A DNA stretch of 5,588 nt from Planctomycetota bacterium (GCA_018400625.1 JAGYMJ010000069.1:1-5588), one strand, 5' to 3'; counted from the first letter of the stretch, positions 1-5,092 are shown. Translations and numbers: made by a program. Notes: generated by a model from the letters alone, not told the origin.

Positions 1-977
1 TCCTTGCCGAACAGCAGGGGATAGAGATTGACAAGAGCGAGGTACCTGAAGATAATTTTGTGGAATTTTCGGCCGAAACAGGTATGAGCGGGATCGATAT
101 GCCAGGCGGCGTGCAGATACGAAAAGGTTCGGTGGATGCCGTCCGGGATATGGCGGAGACTGTACCGGATGAGCTTGACGAGAAAGCTAATGAAATAGCT
201 GATTCCGGAGGAACCCCACTGGCTTTGCTGGTGGGTAAAGATATTATCGGACTGATCAGTCTGCAGGATGAGCTCAAAAGCGGAATTAAGGAAAGGCTCG
301 ATGAACTGCGCAAAATGGGGATCAAAACAGTAATGTGCACCGGCGACAACGAACGCACCGCCCGGTATATGGCCCAGCAGGCCGGCATAGATGAATATTA
401 CGCCGAGTTCGAACCCGAACAAAAAATCGATCTGGTTCGAAGGATTCGGGGGGAAGGCAACCTGGTCGGGATGACCGGTGACGGAACGAATGACGCACCT
501 GCGCTGGCTCAGGCCGACGTGGGGCTGGCGATGAATGCCGGCACTATGGCTGCAAAGGAGGCGGGTAATATGGTTGATCTTGATTCCGATCCCACGAAAC
601 TTATCGAGGTGGTCGCTATTGGTAAGCAGCTGCTTATGACCAGGGGCTCACTCACCACTTTTAGCATTGCCAATGACATCTCACGTTATTTCGCGCTTGT
701 CCCGGCCATATTCGCCACAGGCGCGCCAATCCTCGGTAAGATCAACCTTTTAAATCTTCATTCCGCCCAAAGCACGATCATCGCATCACTCATTTATAAT
801 GCGCTTATTATACCATTTCTTATTCCTCTCGCCATGCGAGGTATAGAATATAAACCCCTCGGAGCTTCCAAACTGCTTACCAGAAATATGCTCACTTACG
901 GGGGCGCCGGACTTATCGCTCCCTTTATCAGTATAAAAATTATCGATACATTACTCGTCTACCTGGGCTTCTTTTAA
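1..977 (+). CDS. kdpB: KdpB, potassium-transporting P-type ATPase subunit B (C-terminal half, 5' end outside window)
   Basis: This is the catalytic subunit of the KdpFABC high-affinity K+ pump, an inner-membrane P-type ATPase. The frame is open from base 3, so the GTG at 60 is not the start; 324 residues are visible against about 680 for the whole family member. Numbering from the first full codon, the end of the nucleotide-binding domain is present: the F-x-A-x-T-x-M-S-G motif at 22-30 and RKGSVDA at 40-46, which correspond to E. coli Phe377, Ser384 and Lys395. The P-domain motifs TGDN (113-116) and TGDGTND (158-164) follow. Next come the conserved FSIAND stretch of TM5 and several hydrophobic C-terminal helices. 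The phosphorylated DKTGT aspartate lies upstream of the window. kdpC starts 31 bp downstream, as in kdp operons. E. coli TM5 Lys586 is Arg here. The assignment is very secure. Confidence 0.97.
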   Translation, partial: LAEQQGIEIDKSEVPEDNFVEFSAETGMSGIDMPGGVQIRKGSVDAVRDMAETVPDELDEKANEIADSGGTPLALLVGKDIIGLISLQDELKSGIKERLDELRKMGIKTVMCTGDNERTARYMAQQAGIDEYYAEFEPEQKIDLVRRIRGEGNLVGMTGDGTNDAPALAQADVGLAMNAGTMAAKEAGNMVDLDSDPTKLIEVVAIGKQLLMTRGSLTTFSIANDISRYFALVPAIFATGAPILGKINLLNLHSAQSTIIASLIYNALIIPFLIPLAMRGIEYKPLGASKLLTRNMLTYGGAGLIAPFISIKIIDTLLVYLGFF

Positions 978-1008
978 TCCGTTTTCTTTAAAAGGTGATT
1001 TTGAAAAT

Positions 1009-1725
1009 ATGAGCGAAAAAGAAAAAACACAAGAAGAACCGAAGGAGCTTGATTCTAACCGGAAGGCCGCTGTCCCTGAGGCAAAAGACGGCAATGGCGG
1101 AAAGGATCGCGAAGATAAACAAGAGATTCCGGGGGCCGAATCAAAACCTCTATGGAAACATATCGGTATCGGGCTCCGTCTGTTCGGGATTTGCATTCTG
1201 CTATGTTCGGTGGGTTACACCGCGCTTCTCCTGGCAATGGGAGGCATTCTGTGGGAAGATAACGCGCGAGGATCACTTGTTAAAAAGGACGGCGAAGTGG
1301 TTGGGTCAAGGCTGATAGGCCAGGAGTTTAGCTCGGAAGAATTTTTCCATCCGCGTCCGTCTTCAAAAGGGTATGATCCGATGGATTCCGGATCCGCCAA
1401 TCTTGCTCCAACCAATGAAGCCCTTACTGAAAGGGTTGAGAAACACCTGACGCAACTGGGAAAAGAGGGTATTGAACCGTCGGAAGTGCCGGTCGGCTGG
1501 ATAACTGAGTCCGGATCGGCCCTGGACCCACATATATCTCCGGCCTCTGCTAACTTGCAAGTAGAACGAGTAAGCCGAGAAACGGGTCTGTCTGAAAAAA
1601 AACTGAAGGAATTGATCCGGGAACATACCAATGAAAAATTTTTTGGTCTTTTCGGTCAGCCCCACGTGAATGTCCTTCTCCTTAATCTCGATGTTAAAAA
1701 AGCGGGAGAGAAAACAAATGAATAA
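1009..1725 (+). CDS. kdpC: KdpC, potassium-transporting ATPase subunit C, with long charged N-terminal extension
   Basis: KdpC is the single-span subunit that stabilises the KdpA-KdpB complex and raises its K+/ATP affinity. This 238-residue protein is longer than the usual roughly 190. Residues 1-48 are hydrophilic and rich in Glu/Lys, presumably cytoplasmic. One membrane helix spans about 55-79. The periplasmic part has the family signatures: GSRLIGQ (99-105), FHPRPS (113-118), SGSANLAPTN (127-136), SGSALDPHISPASA (168-181) and a final FGQPHVNVLLLNLDV (215-229). The ATG at 1009 has the SD-like AAAGGTGA at 991-998. There is no hydrophobic N-terminus at this start, but the later in-frame ATG, inside the membrane helix, is too far in to serve. 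The gene ends overlapping the Usp gene by 8 bp, so the two are probably translationally coupled. Confidence 0.95.
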   Translation: MSEKEKTQEEPKELDSNRKAAVPEAKDGNGGKDREDKQEIPGAESKPLWKHIGIGLRLFGICILLCSVGYTALLLAMGGILWEDNARGSLVKKDGEVVGSRLIGQEFSSEEFFHPRPSSKGYDPMDSGSANLAPTNEALTERVEKHLTQLGKEGIEPSEVPVGWITESGSALDPHISPASANLQVERVSRETGLSEKKLKELIREHTNEKFFGLFGQPHVNVLLLNLDVKKAGEKTNE

Positions 1726-2632
1726 TGATGAAACGGAAGAAAGAGGCTCCCAATCCGGGAATACCTTTAAAAACGTCCTTATACCGGTCTCCAATCCCCA
1801 AACGGCAGAGCAGATGGTAAGACTTGCTGCGGCCCTTACTGATACTTCTTCTGTGTTACATATAATGAATGTAACCCTTAATACTTCCTTTCTGAATCGG
1901 ACTTCCTCCTGGCGAAGAAGTTCGGAACTGGTAATGGAAATGTCCCATCTGGGCAACCGACTGGAAAGGGTTACCAAACCCCTGGCTTCAACGGCTTCTT
2001 CGATTCCCGAAGCTATTTTGAACGCACGGAAGGAAATAAATGCCGATCTTTTGATAATGGGCTGGTTCGGACGCGTTACCCCGCTCGCGGTGAAAAAAAG
2101 CAGAGTGGTAAAAAAAGTGCTGCAAAAAGCGGGATGCGACGTTGCAATTTTGAAATCAAGAAACAAGTTGCAGGATGTAGAAAGGGTGGTTGTCCCGGTT
2201 GGTGGAGGAACCCGCCCGGAACGGATAAGCCTGGTTCAAAATTTTCTGGCGAGAAAATCCGCCGAACTGCTTCTTACAAACGTCCTGCCGCATGATTCAG
2301 AACAAAAAGAAGAGGAACAGGTGGGGGAAATGTTAACGCAAACGGCCCAACTCTTTGGCACCACTACAAAAACCAATATCCAAAAAGCAGACAATATGGT
2401 CGATGGGCTCCTGCAGGAAACTAAGCCCAATGATTTAATTATTATAGGTCCGGGAAGGGAGTGGGTGTTCAAGAGCGTCTTATTCGGACGCCACGCGGAT
2501 GCAATTACAAATCGAGCCCCCTGTTCCGTGGTCATGTATAAGTCCAGAGAGCAGAAAGTAAGCGCCTGGTTCCGGGGCATGCTTAAAGCTGCAAGCGGAT
2601 TTTTAACTCCCGGCACTGGAAAGAAACTTTAG
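1718..2632 (+). CDS. Tandem universal stress protein (two UspA domains)
   Basis: This 304-residue soluble protein is made of two UspA-type alpha/beta domains. Domain 1 (about 17-147) begins FKNVLIPVS and contains ADLLIMGWFGR (109-119). Domain 2 (about 154-277) begins VERVVVPVGGG and contains NDLIIIGPGR (238-247) and the usual closing strand CSVVMYKSR. The family ATP-binding pattern G-2x-G-9x-G(S/T) is degraded in both: the last position is Ser-Arg in domain 1, and the second Gly is Arg in domain 2. Nucleotide binding is therefore uncertain. The ATG at 1718 is preferred because the GGGAGAG at 1704-1710 is well placed and the gene then overlaps kdpC by 8 bp. The ATG at 1670 would add 16 residues but bury the start in kdpC. 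KdpD sensor kinases also carry a Usp domain, so a role in Kdp control or K+ homeostasis is a reasonable inference, not shown. Confidence 0.88.
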   Translation: MNNDETEERGSQSGNTFKNVLIPVSNPQTAEQMVRLAAALTDTSSVLHIMNVTLNTSFLNRTSSWRRSSELVMEMSHLGNRLERVTKPLASTASSIPEAILNARKEINADLLIMGWFGRVTPLAVKKSRVVKKVLQKAGCDVAILKSRNKLQDVERVVVPVGGGTRPERISLVQNFLARKSAELLLTNVLPHDSEQKEEEQVGEMLTQTAQLFGTTTKTNIQKADNMVDGLLQETKPNDLIIIGPGREWVFKSVLFGRHADAITNRAPCSVVMYKSREQKVSAWFRGMLKAASGFLTPGTGKKL

Positions 2633-2651
2633 GCAACGACCCTTTAATTAT

Positions 2652-2660
2652 AAGGAGGTG
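2652..2660 (+). promoter_or_regulatory. Very strong ribosome binding site of the RCK gene
   Basis: AAGGAGGTG is almost the full anti-Shine-Dalgarno complement and sits 6 nt before the ATG at 2667. The 34-bp gap after the Usp gene shows no terminator, so the RCK gene is probably co-transcribed with kdp but translated independently and strongly. Confidence 0.8.
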
Positions 2661-2666
2661 TAAAAA

Positions 2667-3107
2667 ATGGAGAAAAAAACAGCTGCTGTAATAGGAATAG
2701 GTGTGTTTGGCAAGCGGATGGCACTTTCTTTGACGGAAAACGGTATACAGGTCCTGGCTTTGGATAAGGAGCAAAAGATTGTGGAAGAAGTCAAAAAACA
2801 GGTGAATGGGGCGGCAGTTATTGATTCAACAGATGAACATTCTATGCGAAAAGCCGGGGTTGATCAAGTGGATATGGCTGTTTGTGCCATAGGAAATGAT
2901 TACGTTGAAGATTCAATTATGACAACGGCTCTTCTCAGCAAGCTTGGGGTAGATCGTATAATGGCCCGAGCTGGGAACCAAACACAGGAGAGGATATTGT
3001 ACCAGGTGGGTGCTCATGAAGTGATAAATCCGGAAGAAGCAACGGCTGAACGTGCAGCGTTGCGTCTTGCGCAGGCGGCTAAAGGAACTCATTCCGATAA
3101 GGGGTGA
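2667..3107 (+). CDS. TrkA/KtrA-type RCK_N domain protein, C-terminally truncated by frameshift
   Basis: This is the N-terminal Rossmann domain of a regulator of K+ uptake (RCK_N, TrkA_N). In intact relatives it binds NAD(H) or ATP/ADP on the cytoplasmic face of Trk/Ktr channels. The 146-residue product shows GIGVFG (10-15) and the acidic residue after strand 2 (Asp33). Further on are the AIGND segment (74-78) and the closing MARAGNQTQERILYQVGAHEVINPEE stretch near 99-124, described here by position; its family hallmarks are the Ala-Arg pair and the GA-x-x-VI-x-P ending. Relatives run to about 215-230 residues with an RCK_C domain. Here the frame breaks near 3081, and the last six residues (THSDKG) look like out-of-frame tail. 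RCK_C-like sequence continues downstream. The gene lies directly behind kdpBC-usp. It may be a functional single-domain protein, but decay is more likely. Confidence 0.85.
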   Translation: MEKKTAAVIGIGVFGKRMALSLTENGIQVLALDKEQKIVEEVKKQVNGAAVIDSTDEHSMRKAGVDQVDMAVCAIGNDYVEDSIMTTALLSKLGVDRIMARAGNQTQERILYQVGAHEVINPEEATAERAALRLAQAAKGTHSDKG

Positions 3108-3215
3108 TATTAAAGTGGGCGAGGCGGCTGTAACGAAAAAATTGTCGGAAAGTCACTAAAGGAACTCGATGTGCGCAATCGCTACAATGTGACCATCGCT
3201 ATCGCACCACAGAGA
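3108..3215 (+). pseudogene. Remnant of the RCK_C (TrkA_C) domain of the preceding gene
   Basis: After the TGA at 3105, RCK_C sequence is still readable. Frame 1 (3079-3141) gives KELIPIRGDIKVGEAAV and then TKK. After one further shift at the A6 run (3136-3141), the original frame gives IVGKSLKELDVRNRYNVTIA up to about 3200. GKSLKELDVR-x-RY-x-V is the typical start of TrkA_C. Deleting one A at 3081-3083 and adding one at 3136-3141 joins all parts into one reading frame. From about 3207 the similarity fades, and no end of the domain is found; the opposite-strand PIN gene takes over. The right boundary is approximate. Confidence 0.72.
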
Positions 3216-3415
3216 AGCGTATCTGCTGTAAACGTCTGGAAAAGCGCCTGTTGTTTTTGACGGAAAAGAAGTAAACCTATGGAATGGAATGAAAAATCAG
3301 TGATGAAAAGGTTGTATTCTTCAGCCTTTGCTAAAACCCTCTTTGCTTCTAAAGACCTTTCCTGGTCCAGAATTATTTCCAGAAAAATGTTGGTGTCCAA
3401 TAAAAGCTGCGTCAA
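3182..3415 (-). pseudogene. PIN-domain (VapC-like) toxin, C-terminal half missing
   Basis: The N-terminal half of a PIN-domain ribonuclease toxin lies here. The protein begins MTQLLLDTNIFLE, with the first catalytic Asp (residue 7) in the LLDTN motif. It has FITDFSFHSIG at 38-48, a pattern I associate with PIN toxins paired with DUF2281 antitoxins. The open frame has 77 residues against about 130-140 for the family. The C-terminal acidic motif that completes the metal site is absent. PIN-like sequence ends near residue 60-65 (about 3224-3238); the rest of the frame is antisense to the trkA remnant. It starts with TTG at 3415, overlapping the antitoxin stop as TTGA, a coupling typical of toxin-antitoxin operons. 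It is probably inactive. Confidence 0.8.
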
Positions 3416-3621
3416 CTCTTCTCCCTCCAGCCGGCAATTTCATGCTGCAGCTCAACAGAGCTGTATTTGCTCTTTAATTCCTTCAAACCACCCGCCCAAT
3501 CAAAGGTGGGCCTCCGACGTTCCCTCGATGCTCTTTTGCTCAACAAAAACTCGACGAAATCCTTCACTTCTGGCTCGAGTTCCGGCGGCACCTTTTCAAC
3601 CAGTTCCTCAAGTGTCTGCAT
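3412..3621 (-). CDS. DUF2281-type antitoxin of a VapBC-like toxin-antitoxin pair
   Basis: This small 69-residue protein matches the DUF2281 pattern. The helical N-terminus is MQTLEELVEKVPPELEPEV, followed by DFVEFLLSKRA (21-31). A basic linker leads to FDWAGGLKELKSKYSSVELQ (40-59) and a short tail ending in GWREKS. This family is commonly encoded just upstream of a PIN toxin and is taken to neutralise it, with the C-terminal half the likely toxin-binding part. The gene looks intact and has an excellent ribosome binding site. Its stop overlaps the toxin's TTG start by 4 nt. Because the toxin is truncated, the antitoxin is probably an orphan. Autoregulation is suggested by a palindrome over its promoter. 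Confidence 0.85.
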   Translation of the reverse strand: MQTLEELVEKVPPELEPEVKDFVEFLLSKRASRERRRPTFDWAGGLKELKSKYSSVELQHEIAGWREKS

Positions 3622-3627
3622 GATATG

Positions 3628-3638
3628 ACCTCCTCCAC
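3628..3638 (-). promoter_or_regulatory. Ribosome binding site of the antitoxin gene
   Basis: On the - strand this reads TGTGGAGGAGGTC; the GGAGGAGGT core lies 6-7 nt before the ATG at 3621. The strong site ahead of the antitoxin, against a coupled TTG start for the toxin, fits the usual excess production of antitoxin. Confidence 0.7.
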
Positions 3639-3658
3639 AAAAACGTCTTTTTATCTTG

Positions 3659-3678
3659 CGTTTACTTTATTATAAACG
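3659..3678. promoter_or_regulatory. Inverted repeat over the antitoxin -10 box, candidate operator
   Basis: CGTTTA at 3659-3664 and TAAACG at 3673-3678 form a perfect 6-bp inverted repeat with an 8-bp spacer that covers the TATAAT box. Toxin-antitoxin operons are typically repressed by binding at such a site. That it is bound here is inference. Confidence 0.4.
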
Positions 3679-3697
3679 ATAATACCGTGGAAAAGTA
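3669..3697 (-). promoter_or_regulatory. Probable promoter of the antitoxin-toxin operon
   Basis: An exact TATAAT -10 box lies at 3674-3669 on the - strand. The start of transcription would be near 3662, about 40 nt before the antitoxin ATG. The -35 region is weak (TACTTT with 17-bp spacing or TTACTT with 18), so the promoter may be modest or need other contacts. Confidence 0.5.
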
Positions 3698-3714
3698 ATT
3701 CCAAATATTGCCGG

Positions 3715-4131
3715 TTATCCGAACGCCTTATCAAAACGCTCTGTAGGGTTGTCGAATTTCACCTCCCGGGGATTGAATCTTTCCGGGTCGAACGGACAGT
3801 TGTCTGGCGCCTGGCCCTCGAGCCATTCCATGATCTCCGCATATCCCGGGTCTTCAGGATCGTTTAGTGTTTCCAGCAGATCCCGGTATCCCCACACTCC
3901 GCCACAATCCTCCGGCGTGCAGGCGCGTTCGCCCGCTATGCATCTGGGGTATTTTGTTCCTTTTTCTTTCGGCAATATGTCGTCCAATGTGATCGTATGG
4001 CCCCAATCGTCACCGAAATCGTAGACATATATAGCCTCCTTTCCCGGCCGATCAAAGAATCCATCGACCAAAACATCCCAGCTCGGCATTATTTCATCGT
4101 CCTCGCCCTCTAAAGGGATGCCTATCTCCAT
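3715..4131 (-). CDS. pRiA4b ORF-3-like protein, C-terminal part downstream of a nonsense codon
   Basis: This is the C-terminal two-thirds of a plasmid pRiA4b ORF-3-like protein (PF07929), a family of unknown function common in accessory DNA. The open frame gives 138 residues with the family core: YVYDFGDDWGHTI at 35-47 and PRCIAGERACTPEDCGGVWGY at 62-82, where Cys and Gly positions are conserved. An LLETLNDPEDPGY segment and a closing FDPERFNPREVKFD segment follow. The ATG at 4131 lacks a convincing ribosome binding site, and the family N-terminus is readable in the same frame upstream to 4329. This is therefore most likely the downstream piece of a gene broken by the TGA at 4188-4186. The whole gene would encode 204 residues, a normal length for the family. 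Confidence 0.8.
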   Translation of the reverse strand: MEIGIPLEGEDDEIMPSWDVLVDGFFDRPGKEAIYVYDFGDDWGHTITLDDILPKEKGTKYPRCIAGERACTPEDCGGVWGYRDLLETLNDPEDPGYAEIMEWLEGQAPDNCPFDPERFNPREVKFDNPTERFDKAFG

Positions 4132-4185
4132 TTCTCTTGAAGTCTTTGATGTCTTAACAAGGAATGCATGCAGGCGATAATCCAG

Positions 4186-4329
4186 TCAGCCCATCGCATC
4201 CTGCAGCGCCACATGCAGGCCTCCAAAAGTGTAATCGGCCGGCACCTGGATTCGCCGCCAGATTGCCGGCTCGATATCCAATAGCTCAATGCGAAACTGA
4301 TAAATTTTCCCGTCAAATTCTTTATTCAT
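4186..4329 (-). pseudogene. N-terminal part of the pRiA4b ORF-3-like gene, ended by an in-frame TGA
   Basis: From the ATG at 4329 the frame reads MNKEFDGKIYQFRIELLDIE, then PAIWRRIQVPADYTFGGLH and VALQDAMG, and meets TGA as codon 48 (4188-4186). It continues in the same frame with LDYRLHAF and on into the 138-residue part. IWRRIQVPAD and AMGW-L-DY-x-LHAF are hallmarks of PF07929, so the TGA replaces the conserved Trp of AMGW (TGG to TGA). AAAAGGTGG at 4341-4333 on the - strand is a good ribosome binding site for this start. All other Trp codons in the gene are TGG, and TGA ends neighbouring genes, so a recoded genetic code is unlikely. Confidence 0.8.
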
Positions 4330-4357
4330 GATCCACCTTTTGTTTGGCATTCAGTCA

Positions 4358-4387
4358 ATTATACGTCTTTCGTTTTCAGCTTGTATC
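4358..4387 (-). promoter_or_regulatory. Possible promoter of the pRiA4b ORF-3-like gene
   Basis: An exact TATAAT lies at 4363-4358 on the - strand, with GATACA as a 3/6 match to the -35 box after an 18-bp spacer. Transcription would start near 4351, about 20 nt before the ATG at 4329, leaving just room for its ribosome binding site. Confidence 0.4.
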
Positions 4388-4501
4388 CACCCTTTGCCCG
4401 GCTAATCATCAATTACTGATAATTCTCATTGCTGGTGATCTTTCTTCATATATTGTAACCAAACCAGCGGAGATGGACAATGTTCGGTTCACCGACACAT
4501 T

Positions 4502-4526
4502 GATATCGCTCAAAAATTGCGATATC
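4502..4526. repeat. Perfect 8-bp inverted repeat upstream of the SEC-C promoter
   Basis: GATATCGC (4502-4509) and GCGATATC (4519-4526) are separated by the AT-rich 9-nt TCAAAAATT. The right arm ends 9 bp before the -35 box of the SEC-C promoter, the position of an activator or repressor site. No T-run follows on either strand, which argues against a terminator. Confidence 0.6.
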
Positions 4527-4535
4527 TGCTGATCT

Positions 4536-4564
4536 TTGATTACTGACCAAATTTATCTTATACT
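4536..4564 (+). promoter_or_regulatory. Sigma-A-type promoter of the SEC-C gene
   Basis: TTGATT (4536-4541) and TATACT (4559-4564) are separated by an ideal 17-bp spacer. They match the consensus boxes at 4/6 and 5/6 positions. Transcription would start near 4571, giving a leader of about 110 nt before the ATG at 4680. Confidence 0.6.
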
Positions 4565-4614
4565 TGGTAGATTACGGGGTCTGGCATACAAACTATTGAA
4601 ATTGAAATGCCGAA

Positions 4615-4624
4615 CAATGCATTG
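4615..4624. repeat. 10-bp perfect palindrome in the SEC-C leader
   Basis: CAATGCATTG lies about 45 nt downstream of the predicted transcription start. It overlaps CCGAAC (4610-4615), which has an inverted partner GTTCGG at 4650-4655. Together these could form a leader stem or an operator. The role is unknown. Confidence 0.4.
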
Positions 4625-4662
4625 CAGGCCAAAGCGCCTGAGTACTGCCGTTCGGTCTGAAT

Positions 4663-4672
4663 AAGAGGAGAG
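4663..4672 (+). promoter_or_regulatory. Ribosome binding site that selects the SEC-C start
   Basis: AAGAGGAGAG places GGAG about 9 nt before the ATG at 4680. A nearer ATG at 4673 is in another frame and too close to the site to be used well. Confidence 0.6.
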
Positions 4673-4679
4673 ATGCATT

Positions 4680-5066
4680 ATGGGAGTAATGGCGGAATCA
4701 ATGACTGAATACGCGCAACCCTTGCTCGACGAGACGGACGGCTCTCTCGAGCAGGTGCAGAAAGCGATGTCGATCGCTATGATGCTATGGAATATCGCGT
4801 TATTGCCCGAAACAGAACAAGAAAAAACACTCGCTGAAATGCGGTCAAATCTTGAAATGGACGATGCCGAGTTTGCCGGTTTCCGGGAATCGGTCATCGA
4901 GCCCATGATCTTGCGGCATCACGAGATGTTTCCCAACATGCCGCGACCGGATTCTGAGGAAAACACGTCGCCTTCCTCACGCGAGAAGAAGTATCCGGGT
5001 ACCGGACGCAACGCTCCGTGCCCGTGCAACAGTGGGAAGAAGTACAAACGGTGCTGTGGAAGATGA
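4680..5066 (+). CDS. Small SEC-C motif (zinc-binding) protein
   Basis: This acidic 128-residue cytoplasmic protein ends in a SEC-C zinc motif. The C-terminal GRNAPCPCNSGKKYKRCCGR (109-128) carries Cys114, Cys116, Cys125 and Cys126 in the C-x-C...CC arrangement first known from the SecA C-terminus, where it binds zinc and contacts SecB and ribosomes. Residues 1-85 are mostly helical, with a Met-rich hydrophobic stretch (AMSIAMMLWNIALL, 29-42). A disordered-looking Ser/Glu linker (90-104) follows. Small SEC-C proteins occur widely, often in accessory regions near pRiA4b ORF-3-like genes, and their roles are mostly unknown. It has its own promoter and ribosome binding site. A hairpin begins at its stop codon. 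The motif is sure; the function is not. Confidence 0.88.
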   Translation: MGVMAESMTEYAQPLLDETDGSLEQVQKAMSIAMMLWNIALLPETEQEKTLAEMRSNLEMDDAEFAGFRESVIEPMILRHHEMFPNMPRPDSEENTSPSSREKKYPGTGRNAPCPCNSGKKYKRCCGR

Positions 5067-5092
5067 CGGATGACCTGGCCTGACAATCCGTC
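5065..5092. repeat. Hairpin at the end of the SEC-C gene
   Basis: GACGGAT (5065-5071) and ATCCGTC (5086-5092) form a perfect 7-bp stem with a 14-nt loop, starting inside the TGA stop codon. There is no T-run after it, so it is not a classical terminator. It may protect the mRNA 3' end or belong to the palindromic element that follows at once. Confidence 0.6.

Larger units (their letters stand above)
4330..4679. other. Divergent intergenic region without a supported gene
   Basis: These 350 bp separate the pRiA4b ORF-3-like gene (left, - strand) from the SEC-C gene (right, + strand). The short open frames in it lack family features and ribosome binding sites. It holds the two probable divergent promoters, the hairpin at 4502-4526 and the palindrome at 4615-4624. 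The stretch 4390-4500 shows nothing I can name. Confidence 0.6.

Noticed and set aside
60..62. GTG at 60 as the start of the first protein
   Set aside because: The same frame is open back to base 3 and the upstream residues align with KdpB, so the gene enters from outside the window.
1670..1717. Upstream ATG at 1670 for the Usp gene
   Set aside because: It lacks a ribosome binding site and would put 16 unrelated residues before the Usp fold; the ATG at 1718 has GGGAGAG at the right distance.
1363..2166. Long - strand open frame (267 codons) across kdpC and the Usp gene
   Set aside because: It lies antisense to two recognised, overlapping genes and has no family features or ribosome binding site.
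3279..3623. + strand frame opposite the toxin-antitoxin genes
   Set aside because: It is the antisense shadow of the DUF2281 and PIN genes, with low-complexity Ser/Pro-rich composition.
3749..4024. + strand frame of 91 codons inside the pRiA4b-like gene
   Set aside because: It is antisense to a gene with clear PF07929 motifs and has no ribosome binding site.
4186..4188. UGA read as tryptophan (alternative genetic code)
   Set aside because: Every other Trp here is TGG, and TGA ends the antitoxin and SEC-C genes in their expected places.
4122..4316. - strand 64-codon frame at the start of the pRiA4b-like gene
   Set aside because: It is a shifted frame; the family residues are in the frame starting at 4329.
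4502..4526. Rho-independent terminator
   Set aside because: The stem is AT-rich and no T-run follows it on either strand.
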